This document shows positions 11,276 to 23,767 of a stretch of 64,000 nt of DNA, piece after piece; within the stretch, counting starts at the first letter, position 1; each line of letters begins with the position of its first letter. The position numbers and the translations under genes are program-made. The notes below the pieces were generated by a model. The model was not told the DNA's origin and ran no database searches. It was given only the letters and a program-made list of their open reading frames with translations. Source of the DNA: Calendula officinalis. Taxonomy: Eukaryota > Streptophyta > Magnoliopsida > Asterales > Asteraceae. Location: positions 3,580,001 through 3,644,000 of the forward strand of contig OY970826.1 of the NCBI GenBank assembly GCA_963853835.1, written 5' to 3'.

Positions 11276-14200
11276 CTAATTTTGCTTCTTTCTTTGGGCT
11301 ATTATGAATTTGCTGTTTCTTTTGATAAAATAGTTAAGTTTTTCTTGAAACATCACAACATCATATGGTTTTATCATTGTGTTTGTGTATAACTGATATA
11401 TTGTTTCTTCAGAATGTGAATATTCTTTTTCCATTAAGTATAATTCACAGGTTTTGCTTGATCTTTCAAAGAAATGTATATTCACTGTGGGAAGCACATT
11501 CCAAGCATGCACATTTTCTTTGTTTGAGAATATTTCAGGATATTTGTCTGGATAAAATGCAGCATCAATCATTTTGGTTAAGTATCCAGCTCCTGAATTC
11601 TCCCATTTCTTTTTGGCCATTCTAGGTTTTCCAATAATCAATACTTTGATTATATCACTTCTGGAACAAGATCTAACCATTGGCTTCCATCCAGTAAATC
11701 TTTGAATTGTTTTGTCTTCCCTTATGACTTCTATAACATTATCAATAACTCTCCAGTTGAGTATTGGATTGTCTTCAATGGGAGCAACAGGAACATCAAA
11801 AACAGGAATAAGTTGTTCTGATTGTTTTGATTTCTTTCTTGCTTCTTGTTTTTGTGGAAGAGCTTTTCTTTTCTTTGAGGGAGGTTTTGAAGTTTCACCA
11901 GGTGTTGGTGTTCCAGAAAGAATGATTGTTGGATCTATTTTAATTAGTACCTTTTCTTTTTTCTTTTCTGCTTCAATTTTTGCTAATTCTCTCTTTTTGG
12001 CAGTACAATATTTATCTACTATTGTAATCATCTTCATTCTGCCAAAAGACTTAGTACTATGCCCTTTTGATATCAGGAAATCAATCATTTTCTTCTTTTG
12101 TTCAAATATTTCCTCTGGTAGGTCAGCCTTTTCTTTCTTACATTCAGCAACAAGATCTTCAAGGCAATTTAGATGTTCTTCTTCTATCTTCCTTTGTCTT
12201 TCAAATTCAGCCTTTTGATCCTCTACCAGGACTCCTTCTATTTGTGGAATTGGTACCTCAGCTTCTTGATTTTCTGGATTTTTCAATCTTTCTTCTTCAG
12301 CCTTTTTCTTGTCTTCAAGAGCTTGAGTTTTAGCCACTTTTCTTAAGTACCTTATCCTGTTCACCTTCCATTTGTCTTGTTTAGCAGCTCTGACATGGTT
12401 TTTTTTTCTACCATGTAGTGACCTAAAGCTCTGTTGGGATAATCATCATCATAAATCTCTTTTCCTTTTCCAACACAGGCTGGAAGTATAGATGGAGGTG
12501 GAGTGTATTTCATATCAGGAATACCAGTAATTACAAGTGATGGAGAAAAGAACTTATTCTTATCTTCTATTAGAATCTTGGGATGTGGAGGAAGTTCACA
12601 TTCATCAACCTCATACCAGTTCACATTATCATCAATGTCAGGTATGATAAGTGGTTGTTCAGGAGTTGGAGGTTTTGTGATGATAATAACACGTTCTCGT
12701 TCAATAAGTTCTGGAATTTCTTCTTCTTCATCTTCAGTAGTAACCAAGGTAGTTGCTACTGGCGTGATTGCTACTGGTGTTCTTTCTGATTCATATAACA
12801 CAACTTGTTGATTTTCATTTACTACTGGTGAGGTTGCTATTGGAGTTACTACTGCTAGAGCATTAGTAGTATCCATAAATTCTTCTTCTTGTGCATTTAA
12901 TACTGGAGTTTCTGTTTCTTCAACAGGGTTAGTAGTAACAACCTCTTGATCCTTGTTTTCTTCAATTTCCATTGGATCAGTAGTCTCAATAACTTCAGTA
13001 GTAACTGGTGAGTTTATTTGTTCTGCGGTTTGTGACTGGTTTACAGACATAAATACATCCTCATCCAGGTATTCCATTTCTTTATACAGGTTCTCATCAA
13101 CATTGTTGACCTGTTTCACCATGGACCTCTTTTAAATTTAGAAGGGCTGGTGCTGCTATGGATTGATCAATCATCCCTTGAATTTGATCTTTCTCCCCCT
13201 TAGTGATCTCAACTTGTTGAGCCTCACTATCACCAATTTTTCTTTGTAGTTTCCTGATCAAATTTGATTGTTTTTGAAGCCTATGCTCGAACCTCTTATG
13301 TCTTTTGTTCAAGGTATTAATGTAGTGCTTCATGTAGGTAATGGTTTTTACTTGATGGTTTAGTAAATTCAGACAATTTTGTACAGTGGTTTTAAGGTTT
13401 TCCTTCTTATCCGTCAATTTTGTTTGTTTAATACTGCCCTCAGCCCATTTGGGTGGATCATCGGGGTCATTTGGTACATTGGTTTGAAGGTTTTCCTTCC
13501 TATCCGTCAATTCAGGTTGGTCAGTTCTACTCTTATCACTTCTTGGTGATAAATTGGGTTGTTTGGAGACTCTCTTCTTCCTAGAAGAAGCAGTAGTGCC
13601 CCCCCCCCCCCCTTGTGGTTTCTTGGCACCGGGGTCCTCTTAGTAATGCCTCAAATTCTGAGTCATCACTTAGAGTTGCCGAGGTCTGGGTCCTATTGAT
13701 GTTCTCACTATCCTGTGCACCCACCTTTGGGGCATCAGTAGTGAGAGCCCTTTCCTCATACCCTCTCTCCTCCTTGGAGGACAACTCTTGGAGTCTGGGG
13801 TGTGACTCAATTTGTCCCCTGGTGTCCTTTAAGGAAGATTTCTTCCTTTTATAAGTTTTGGAATTGTGTTTGGTTTTGGTCTGGTCTTCCTCAGAGTGAA
13901 GAGTAGCACTCTGGGGATTAATATCATGTACCTGGGACACATTCAGGACATCTGTGGGTTCATTTAATTGAGTGGACTGAATGGGTTCTGTTTGGGCTGT
14001 ATTTGGTGGTGGAGTGGGTTGGGGTTCAATGGGGTGACTTAAACCTTCTCCAGTTGGGGGTTGATCATAGATCATGTTTGGAAATAATGGAGTATCTTTA
14101 CCAGAAAATTTAAATTGTTTCCTCATATTTGCATACACCTTTTTATTTAACCCTGGTGTAACAAAAATGTTTTTAGGAATAGAAAGATTTTGAAGTTCAC

Positions 14201-14833
14201 AGTTTATTGTATAAGTGAGGAATCTTGGATACATTAGAAATTTAGAGGATGATAAATTTCCAAGCATTCCATCAAAAATCATATTTGAAAAATTGAAGAC
14301 TTGTCATGTGCTCAGACAAACAACAGCAGAAGCTATTGACTTGTTGAACTCATTCCAAGTACTTCTTTTTGGAGAGATGCAATGTTGAATGGTATGAACT
14401 AAAAATTTCCATTGGGGTGAAAGAAGACCCTTTTGAAATGTGACAATGTCTAATCTTCCTTCATACCCCATCTTTTGTAAAGTATCAACAAGATCCTCCT
14501 TTGGTAAAGTATACATACCTGACTCATCATTGAGTTTAAGATGATGTCTGATTGTTTGTTCAGTGACAGTGATTGACTTTCCATCTATAGTTGATTTGAT
14601 CTTGGTCATGTTTGAATCATCGGTTCTTTTAGCATTTGTCAGAAATCAATAAGGTGTTGTTCATAAGCCCTGGGATTGATGGTTAAAGCAAACTTTATTG
14701 GAGAGTTTTTCAGAAACATGACTATGGGACGAAAGTCCTTTGTGCCATCAGGGTTTCTTAGGAAAGCACACATGTTATGAAATTCAGAGAATTTAAGATC
14801 GGTTTTGACTGTAAGAGATTTTAGGGTTGCCAT
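11276..14833 (-). pseudogene. Broken Sirevirus accessory ORF (post-pol), minus strand
   Basis: Coding fragments run right to left: 14639-14833 (starts MATLKSLTVK), 14304-14609, 13581-14282, 13097-13510, 12361-13122 and 11276-12364. They are colinear with 51339-54761 of the plus-strand element. The N-terminal part resembles a domain seen in plant transposon-encoded proteins with FLRNPDGTKDFRPI and GKSITVTEQTIRHHL blocks. The middle is proline/threonine-rich, the C-terminal third is lysine/glutamate-rich and probably coiled coil, and the end is a conserved block with INWRVI/QRFTGW. I see no signal peptide or membrane segment, so an Env role is not supported. A run of 14 C at 13599-13612 (G on the coding strand) coincides with a frame break. 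Function unknown. Confidence 0.75.
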
Positions 14834-15332
14834 TTGAGAGATTCTGATCTTTTATGATGAAATTTTCAGAGAGAGTTTGGTCGTTTTGGAAATAATTTCA
14901 GATTTGTGGAAGGAATTGTGTTGTTACTGATGCAGGGTTTTGAACGAATTTTGCAGAGATTAGGGTTTAGCGTAGGGTTTATCAAATCGAGGGGAAGATA
15001 ATGCTAAACTAATCTCAGTTTGCTATTTATATTTTTCGACTTAACCTGCAAGATGACAAAAATATCCTTCAAATGATAACCCAACAGCTATTTTCATGAG
15101 GGTTAGTATTGTAATTTGTGTATTTTCCAGATACCGGTCTATCAGTAGTAACTAAATGTCAGTAGTAAAAACATCAGTAGTAACCATTGTTTTTATACTT
15201 AACCTAATTCTTACTGAGAAACCCTATCAGTACTAAATTATAGTAGAAACATACGATCAGTAGTAATAAATAACCAGTAGTAAAATAAATAAAATTATAC
15301 AAAACACTTTACAAATGTTTTTCTTTTGAGAC

Positions 15333-18300
15333 TTAACTTATTAAAATCATTCCAATACTTGTAACCAAAAAGCTGAATCTTCCTACATCAAATGCTTTTG
15401 TAAAAAGATCTGCCAATTGATTGTCACTATGAATTTTCTTTACTTTAATTAATTTCTTTTCATTGCAATCTCTTATAAAATGAAATCTAATTTCAATGTG
15501 TTTTGTTTTGGAGTGTGTTGCTGGATTATTCACAATACTGATAGCACTTTGATTATCTATAAAAATTGGAGTTTTAAGGATAGAGATACCAAAGTCTAGA
15601 AGTTGATTTTGAATCCATAGTACTTGAGCACAGCAAGCAGATGCAGCTTCATATTCTGCTTCAGCAGTTGATGTTGAAACATTGGTTTGTTTCTTGCATT
15701 GTCATGACACCAATCTTGATCCAAAGAACTGACATCCACCAGTAGTAGATTTCATGTCTTGACATTCACCACCATAATCACTATCTGTGTAGGCTACTAG
15801 TTCAAATGGTGATGCATGTGGATACCAAAGACCAAAAGAGGGTTTTCCTTTCAAGTATCTGAAGATTCTTTTGACTGCTTGCAAGTGTAGTTCCTTATGT
15901 CTTGCTTGATATCTGGAACATACACAAACACTATATATAATGTCAGGCCTTGATGCAGTTAAGTACATCAGAGATCCTATCATTGATCTGTAAAGGTGCT
16001 CATCTACATCCTCCTCCTCAATGTCAGGATGTAGGTGTTTGTGAGTTTCCATTGGAGTACTTGCACTTTTGCAGTCTTTCATGGCAAACTTATCTAAAAT
16101 TTCTCTGACATATTTTGATTGGTTGATCAAAATACCATCTGCTCTTTGATTAATTTGGAGTCCAAGGAAGAAGTTCATTGGACCCATTGAGCTCATTTTG
16201 AACTTGTTCTGCATCAGTTCTTCAAACTCTTTGCATAGATGATCTTTTGTTGAACCAAAGATTATATCATCTACATATATTTGTACCAGTAGAATATCAT
16301 CTTTGACCTTTCTTGTGAACAAAGTTTTGTCAATTGCACCTCTTTTAAAGTTGTTCTTTAGTAAGTATGATGATAATGTGTCATACCAAGCTCTTGGTGC
16401 CTGATGTAGGCCATAAAGAGCTTTGTCTAGTTCGAACACATAGTCACCATGTTCTGGATCTTCAAATCCTGGAGGTTGACAGACATATACTTCTTCTTCA
16501 ATTTTCCCATAAAGGAAAGCACTTTTTGCATCCATTAGGTAGACTTTGATCTTTTTGTATGAAGCATATGCCAGAAATATACACTTCATCATAGCCAATA
16601 CCTTCTTGTTGTGTGTATCCTTGGGCTACAAGTCTTGCTTTGTTCTTGATAACAATACCTCTTTCATCTTTCTTATTTCTGAAGATCCATCTTGTTCCAA
16701 TGGCTCTTTTTCCTTTTGGTAGAGGTACAAGAGTCCATACTGCTTGTAGTTTGAATTGAAGAAGTTCTTCTTGCATTGCTATGATCCAGTTTGAGTCTTT
16801 CATAGCTTGTTGAATCTTCTTTGGTTCTTCCTGTGACAAAAAAAAAAATTCATACCTGCATTCATTAGATATTAAACTTATGTTACAAACATTTGAATTT
16901 AATGAAGAATTAAATTTGCTTCTTGTCTGCATGTTAGAATTGACATCACTTAGGACTAAGTCCAAAGGATGATTCTTTTCAGTTCTGGTTCCGGGGACTT
17001 TGTCAACAGTGATTTGAGAATCTAGATTTGACTCATTGGATTCAGGAATTTGTGCATCTGTCCATGTTTCTTCTTGATTGTTTGCATTTTGTGGAGTTTC
17101 ATCATTGCTACTGGTGTCAGTAGTAACATTTTCTTCATTGACCTCAGGAGGGTCATTGTTGTTACTGACATCAGTATTGAGTAGAACATCATCACAACTC
17201 TGAGGTTCAGAGTTACTACTGGGATCAGTAGTATCTTTAGAATTTGTGTTATTACTGGTGTCAATGAAATTAGGGTTACCAGAGTTACTACTGTCCTTAG
17301 TATCAACTGTGGGATCAGTATTAACTAAGATATATTTCATGATTTCTTGTCTTCCACTTGATGATGGCCCTACTTGTTGACTTTGATTGTTTGAAACTCC
17401 TGTATTAAGCTCATAATTAACATCAAAAGATTTGGTTAGATTATCAATATTAAACAACCAATCTGGACCATTTCCTTGTTCATTCATCAGATTTTCATTA
17501 AAGGATACATTTACACTTTCTTCAATGATCCTTAGCCTTTTGTTGAACACTCTATAAGATTTGCTTTGAGTTGAATATCCTACAAATATTCCATCATCTG
17601 CTTTGCAGTTAAATTTACCAATTTGTTCTCTTGTAATTAAAATAGTACAAGGACAACCAAATGATTTAAGAAACTTATTGATGGTTTTCTTTTATTGAAA
17701 AGTTCATAAGGTGTTTTAATATGAGGCTTGACTATTAATACTTTGTTCTGAACATAAAAAACAGTATTAACAGCTTCAGCCCAAAAAGTTATTGGTAATT
17801 TTGAATCTGCAAGCATAGATCTGGCTGCTTCAATGATGGTTCTATTTCTTCTTTCAGCTACACCATTTTGTTGTGGAGTTCTTGGTGAGCTGTACAGCCT
17901 GTCAATGCCCTTAAGATCACAAAAGTCAATTAGGTTAGTATTTTTAAATTCAGTTCCATTATCACATCTAATTGCTTTCACATTGAGATCTCTAGTATTT
18001 TCCAGCTTTACAATCAGACTCTTGATTATTTCACTTGTTTCATCTTTGGTCCTAAGAAAGAAGACCCAAGTATATCTGGAAAAATCATCAGTAATAATGA
18101 GACAGTATTGTTTCTTTCCAATACTCATTACATTTGTAGGTCCAAAAAGGTCCATATGTAAGAGCTGCAAAGGTTTAGAAATAGAGTTGATTGTTTTGGT
18201 CTTATGAGAAGTCTTGTGTTGTTTACCTTTTAGGCAGACAACACAATGATGATCACACATAAATTCTTTTTGTGGTAGACCAACTACCAAATTCTTTTTA

Positions 18301-18803
18301 ACTAAATTGTTCATATTTTTAAAATTTGTGTGACACATCCTTCTATGCCAAAGTTCTGATTCATTTGTGTTTGCCTTAGATATAAAACAGTTAATCTCAT
18401 TTGAAGAAATGCGTTCTCCCCCTATATCCAGGCAATACACATTGTTTCTCCTTGGTGTTCTCAAAACAACAAATTTTTCATCTAAAATAAAATCAGGAGA
18501 AAGAATGATGCACTCAACATCTGTAAAAAGAATTTTGTTCTTCTTATCACAGACTTGTGAGACACTAACCAGATTATATTTAAGCTCAGCAACATAAAAT
18601 ACATCATCAAAAGTAATCTTACCATTGGATACTGTACCTTTACCTGTGATCTTACCACCTCTTGGATTTTCTCCAAAAGCAACATATCCTCCTTCAAAAG
18701 ACTTGAAATCTCTAAGTATTTGAAGATTTCCAGTCATGTGCCTAGAGCATCCACTATCAATATGCCATGTTCTACCTTCTTCAGGGATCTGGATACTTTG
18801 CAC
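15333..18803 (-). pseudogene. Broken copia Pol (protease-integrase-RT-RNase H), minus strand
   Basis: Fragments in order on the minus strand are as follows. 17637-18803 holds the protease motif DSGCSRHMTG, the GAG-pre-integrase zinc region (LWHRRMCHTN, CDHHCVVCLKGK) and the integrase D, D, E (HMDLFGP, RCDNGTEF, GVAERRN). 16498-17550 is a linker plus the RT N-terminus. 15702-16598 is the RT core with MDAKSAFL and YVDDIIFG, into RNase H. 15333-15533 is the RNase H end. A one-base loss near 17685 shifts frame at the end of integrase. About 30 bp missing near 16590 removes ten RT codons relative to the plus-strand copy. A stop at about 15702 cuts RNase H. Confidence 0.88.
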
Positions 18804-18817
18804 ATAAAGTAAAGGGA

Positions 18818-21252
18818 TTAGTTAAGTTTGGGAACCTAAGCTTGTTTTATCTTGGGTTCATCCTTTGAAGTGAGAGTTTTTCTAACTGAATGAGCATTGT
18901 ATGCAGTTTTGTTCTTAGGTTATTGGTTAGTACTGGTGTGCTTGTTTACTACTGATCTAGGTTTATACCCGTAGTGTTTGGCTTTTGAATATTTTACTAC
19001 TGATGGACCAGTAGTGTTTGGGTATTTTGAGTTTTGAGCATGGTCAGTAGTGTTTTTGTAATTATACCAGAGAGTATTGTAATTAGGGTTTTTACCAGTA
19101 GCAAACCTGGAATAGTTTCTACTGAAGTTTGAAAACTTTGAATATTGAGGAAATTGATTTGGTTTTCCATTGTTTTTGAAATAATTGCTTCTGTTTGGAC
19201 TTTTATACCTGATATTTTGCACAAATCTTTGTGCAGTTCTTCCAAACTTAGGGGTTTCAACACATGGTTTTTTTAAATTCCTTTTGTTTTGTTTCTTCAA
19301 TTTGTTTTAACTTTAAAGCTTTTTCCTTTTCTTTGTTTATTTTAAATTCTTGACTGTTATTAGGATTGAAGTGACAGTTTTTAGCTATGTGGTTGACCTT
19401 GTTGCAAATTAAACATGATAATTTTGTGGACTTAGCACTTTCAGGTTTTCTTTATTCTTTTAACTGATTTAAGTATCTTTGATTTCCCCTTCTTAAAATT
19501 GTAGGTATATTTTCTGAGTTGTATTTTGGGGATTCAGTTTGACTTTGTGTTGTGTGAAAACGTGTATCAGTTGACTCAGTTGTTTGATCATCATCAGAAG
19601 ATTCATTTGATTCATTTGTTTCATTACTGGTTTCACTTTCAGTTTGACTTTCAATTTTTAAATCATTTAAAATTCTTTCTGTGCTTGATTTAAGAGGAGG
19701 GATAAAGTTCGTTGGAGGTGGAACAGCATGATATCCCACTCCATGCACAACCTTTTCAGTGGTTTGATTGCTTGTTAATTCATTTACAATTTTAGAACTT
19801 CTTTCAGATTTTTTAATAGTTAATTTGTTCTGTTCTAATTCCATTTGGCATTCTTCTAATTTGATCAAAGTTTCTTTTAATTTTAATTCAATATGTTCTT
19901 TTTCATAAGTGGTTTGTAGCAATTCATCTTTTATTTTTTGATCAGTTATTTTATAGATTTTAATTTAGTTTTCTAAATCAGCTATACAACCATTATATTC
20001 AATTCTTCTATTCCTGTTAAGAATCATCTCTTCAAGTGTTTCTTTATTAAGTTTTTCTAATTCTTTATATGCCTTAATGCATTCAGGAGTACAAGATTTT
20101 GAATTTACCTCAGTAGTAGAAGGATCAGTAGTAAAGGCCATGAGAGCTTGGTTCTGTGCATGTTCTTCTGCTTGAAAGCTCCAGTCATACCCTTGTCCTT
20201 CTTGAGATACTAAAGCAGTTGAATTTGAGGTACTGTTTTTGTTGTAGTTTGATCTTTGGTCTTTGTTTGGACATTCTCTGGCAAAGTGACCCAGATTGCT
20301 ACAGTTGTAGCATTTGACCTTGGTTTTGTCAAATCCAGCACGATCACCTTTGTTGTAAGACAGATTTTGTCTTCCAGTTCTTTTAAGAAACCTTTTGGTT
20401 CTTAAGCTCAGCATAGCCATCTGCCACTTGATGTCCATCTCTTCCAATTCATCAGAATTGAGTCGTTCTAAATCCTCACTAATCAATGCAGTATGCACAT
20501 GACTAGTGAAGAATGATTCTCTTGCAACGTCTTCAATGCCTGCATTCTTTATAGCTTCCTGACCTGTTCCTGTACTAGACATAAAAGCAGCATTGTTTGA
20601 AGATAAATTTGGACTTTTATTACTTACCTCAGATTCAAACACTCTTAGTTCATTGTAGAGTTCATCAAGCTCTTTCTCTTCTAGTGCATCTCCTTGTCTA
20701 TATATCACAGTGTACATAGACCATTCTTCACCAAGAGATCTGAGGAACTTCCTGTTGACATCATCATTGTCTGGTTTGTAACCAACTTGATTCAGTTCAC
20801 CAATGAGTTTGTTGAACCTATCAAATACTTGAGACAATGATTCATTCTTCTGTCCTTTGAAGTTTTCATTGTTTCAGAATAGACTTCATGTTTCTTTTTG
20901 TGCTCTTTGTACCAACAAACCTCTTTTTCAGAGCCTGCCATAACTTCTTTGCATCATCATATTCAACAAAGAGATGTTGATAATCATTGGGAATGGCAAG
21001 CAAAAGAGTGCTTAAGGCTTTGAGCTCGATCCCTCTGTCATTCTTCTCTTTCTCACACTTGAGTTTGTCAACTTCAGTTGAGGTGGTGACTATTTGAGTT
21101 TGAATAGTCTTGTTTCCTTCAAGAACCACTTCCCACATGGAATAATCAGTAACCAACATGTATTGCTTGATTCTGTTTTTCCACATCCCAAAGTTGTTGG
21201 GAGTGAGAATTGGAATCTTGTTTGCTTGAGTACTTTCATTGTTATCAGACAT
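18818..21252 (-). pseudogene. Broken Sirevirus-type gag, minus strand
   Basis: It starts MSDNNESTQANKIPIL and ends WVPKLN before a stop, as in the plus-strand copy at 45394-47937. Open pieces are 20866-21252, 19965-20837, 19452-19922 and 18920-19300, separated by stops and frameshifts. Visible features are the copia gag (UBN2-type) domain, a zinc knuckle CYNCSNLGHFARECP at about 20270-20320, and a glutamate/serine-rich, coiled-coil-like middle. An ATG nine bases upstream (21261) is in frame; I prefer 21252 because the intact homologue begins at the matching position. Confidence 0.85.
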
Positions 21253-21321
21253 GATTAACAATTTTGAGATGAAAGTATGAAACTTTTTGCTGTTCTTAAT
21301 TCGTAGATCTAGAACCGTAAA

Positions 21322-21333
21322 GCTCTGATACCA
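21322..21333 (-). other. Primer-binding site of the minus-strand Sirevirus-like element
   Basis: The minus strand reads TGGTATCAGAGC two bases after the LTR end (GACA). It is complementary to initiator tRNA-Met. Confidence 0.9.
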
Positions 21334-21335
21334 CT

Positions 21336-21840
21336 TGTCAGGATCTATTAACCCAGAAGGATTAATTAATCGCAGATCTACAAACTATTAGAAGTTGCAG
21401 CGGATCAACACTTATAGTTTAATTGATTAAGAACAATGAATACTGTTAATGAATGCGAATGCAAATAAGAACACAGTAATCACAAAAAGCTTCAATGTAT
21501 ATTAATGTTATCGATCAATATACACGTATGTTTACAATTCATAAGGAACTATATATAATAGTCCTTGAAGCCTAAAATATTAACCTAGTAATTCTAGGAT
21601 TCGATTACTATTGAATTACACAAAGATATACATTCCTTAACTAACAATGCTAGAATCTCGTATACGATCAGCACCAAAAATAGACGTCAGTAGCATTTGT
21701 TGATCGTCGGTAGTAAACTTTGACATCAGTAGCATCAGTAGTAATAGTGTTTCTGCCCCATCAGTACTAACTTTAATCTTCATTGGTCAGTACCAACTGC
21801 AGCATCAGTAATAGAATTTGTATATCTGTTTATATCCCAA
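21336..21840 (-). repeat. 5' LTR of the minus-strand Sirevirus-like element
   Basis: A 505-bp copy of the LTR at 10655-11157. On the minus strand it should begin TGTTGGG, but it begins two bases in (TTGGG), directly against the 382-bp duplicated flank. About 15 substitutions separate the two LTRs. Confidence 0.9.
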
Positions 21841-22222
21841 TTATAAATTGGCTATATGGTTTTGTTCTAATGCATTGGATAACAAAAGTATGAGTATGAC
21901 TTTTAAGATAAATTTTAACGCACCATGAAGACTGTAATTAAAAAGTTCAAAACTTATAACTTTTTTCTTGTAGCGAGAATTATGTCACCAAACCAACGAT
22001 CGGTTAAACTCGAAATCCAACCAACACGAACCTGACCAACTAGAGAGGCCCGATCCGATAAGAGTCAAATCTGACAACCTAATTTGATACCCCGGAGGAT
22101 ATGAGTACCACCAGCCACACCAAAAACATTGTCACCTAATCAACCACATCATATCACATTACATGAAATACTCACCACACCACCACACTCACCCACATGT
22201 AAAGGGGTCCCACCAAAACAAA
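21841..22222 (+). repeat. Right copy of the 382-bp duplication
   Basis: The same length as 10271-10652, with five substitutions and no gaps. It directly abuts the trimmed LTR at 21840 and continues into unique host DNA at 22223. Confidence 0.92.
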
Positions 22223-22962
22223 ATCACGGGCTTAAAAATTATAGTAAGTCGTTTTTACACAATAAAAATTTATTCACACTAAAACTTATATTTTGGTGTA
22301 CTTATGCAACCCGATTTAAAACTTGTGTAGTGTGATAAGTAATTTTTGTGATGTAAGTATTATCTCTCAAAAATTATATGTTAGCATCAAACTATCAAAA
22401 AACGAGTAAGATATAAGGCATAGCCAAACCAATTAAGGGTTTCCCTTCACAAGGTCTCGGGTTCAAGTCTTGCTGAAGTTTTTTCTTCAAGCGTATATGT
22501 GGTTGGATTTATTCTTCATAGGGAGAAAGTTCAAGAGACAGCATACTGTAGATGTCAATAACCGAATCAAACTACTAACTAAAAACTAACTGGCCATTTA
22601 AAAATTATACAATACCATTCAAATCAATTTTAATGTTAAAAATGGGATTGAGATGGACACATATAGGCATATAGCATATACTTTACTTATGTTTTATGTA
22701 TGAACGGAGATAAAAGCTTTACTTATGTTTTATGTATGAACGGAGATACTTTACTTACCTTTTGGCATGGGTTTCATGTATCATTTAATTTTATTTTCTC
22801 CTCATTTCGTTGTGTATCATCATAATAACTGTAGCTCTAATATACCATCTCCGTTTCAGAAAAAAATTCTTTCATAAGTTTTTTTTTGGAGAGAGTGATG
22901 ACTTCTTAGTAATATTTTAATTAAAATATAATATTAATTTATAAAGAGAAATATAATTAGTG
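22223..22962. other. Intergenic DNA with a short tandem duplication
   Basis: No gene seen. A segment with TTTACTTATGTTTTATG is duplicated in tandem at about 22678-22747. A possible tRNA-derived SINE lies at 22415-22555. Confidence 0.5.
22415..22555 (+). mobile_element. Possible tRNA-derived SINE
   Basis: A tRNA-like head with a B-box-like GGGTTCAAGTCTTG near 22461 and a weak A-box (TAGCCAAACCAAT) about 40 bases before it is followed by an unrelated tail. No poly(A) end or target duplication was identified, so the call is tentative. Confidence 0.35.
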
Positions 22963-22972
22963 GTAAGTCTTT

Positions 22973-23767
22973 GAGAAACGTTCAAGAAGGTCCATCATTT
23001 TTATCAAGTCCCGAGGAATGAATCTCAACCATTGATCAATAAAATCTAATGGTCAAGATTAATCACATATTTTATCCATAAAGGGGTATTTTGGTCATTT
23101 GGCACTTATTTTTTTTAATTTTTTTAATTTTAAAATTTTTATTTATTTTTTATTTTTTTAGTTATTAATTGAGGGGTATTTTGGTCCTTTTTGAAAAAAA
23201 TATTTTTTTTATTTTTATTTTTAATTCTTTATTTTAAAATTTTTATTTTTTTTAAATTTTTTTATTTTTATTTTTAGAAAAATTATTATTTTTTCATTAA
23301 TAACAAATAATATAATTGCATAGTGAATCACATGTGATTACATTCTGAATCACATATGATTGAACTAAAACATCAAATGTGATTAAATATACAATCACGT
23401 GTGAATTTACACTAAAACCACATGTGATTACAGTAAAATCACATGTGATTAAGTCATACACGTAATTATCAAATAAATATTATTTTTTAATTAAAAACAT
23501 TAATAAAAAAATAAAAATAAAAAAAATATTGAAATTTTTTTTAGGTGCCAAATGACCAAAATACCCCTTCATAATAAAAAATTAAAAAAAATAAAAATTC
23601 TAAAATAAAAAAAATAAAAAAATATTTTTATTTTTTAAAAAATGACCAAAATACCCCTCTATATATAAAATATGTGATTAATCTTGACCATTAGATCTTA
23701 TTTAACAATGGTTGAAATTTGTTCCTCGAGACTTTTTAAAACTAAAGCACCTCCTTGAACACAACTC
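22973..23767. mobile_element. Mutator-like MITE with 10-bp target duplication
   Basis: The 795-bp element has long imperfect terminal inverted repeats (left GAGAAACGTTCAAGAAGG; right, reversed, GAGTTGTGTTCAAGGAGG) that continue inward for over 100 bp. Flanking direct repeats are GTAAGTCTTT (22963-22972) and GTAATTCTTT (23768-23777), one mismatch in 10. GAG termini with a 9-11-bp duplication fit Mutator-like elements. The interior is AT-rich and holds several copies of the palindrome AATCACATGTGATT at 23320-23460. No transposase. Confidence 0.85.

Larger units (their letters stand above)
10655..21840 (-). mobile_element. Decayed Sirevirus-like Ty1/copia retrotransposon, minus strand
   Basis: The 11.2-kb element is read right to left: LTR (21336-21840), tRNA-Met primer site (21322-21333), gag, pol in copia order (protease, integrase, reverse transcriptase, RNase H), a long accessory coding region, polypurine tract (11158-11174), LTR (10655-11157). 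The post-pol coding region and long coiled-coil Gag are typical of the Sirevirus lineage. Several frameshifts and stops break every gene. LTRs differ at about 15 of 503 compared positions (3%). The outermost bases are missing at both ends: TGTC on the left and CA on the right, compared with the internal LTR junctions. The flanks are a 382-bp duplication rather than a 5-bp one. Confidence 0.9.

Noticed and set aside
11365..12811. Plus-strand ORFs (168, 102, 88 and 86 codons) opposite the accessory ORF
   Set aside because: Antisense shadows of the minus-strand retroelement coding sequence; serine/phenylalanine-rich as expected for the reverse of Lys/Glu-rich codons.
13599..13612. C14 run as an assembly gap or vector trace
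   Set aside because: A shorter G/C run occurs at the homologous position of the other element, so it is probably real, although its exact length may be misread.
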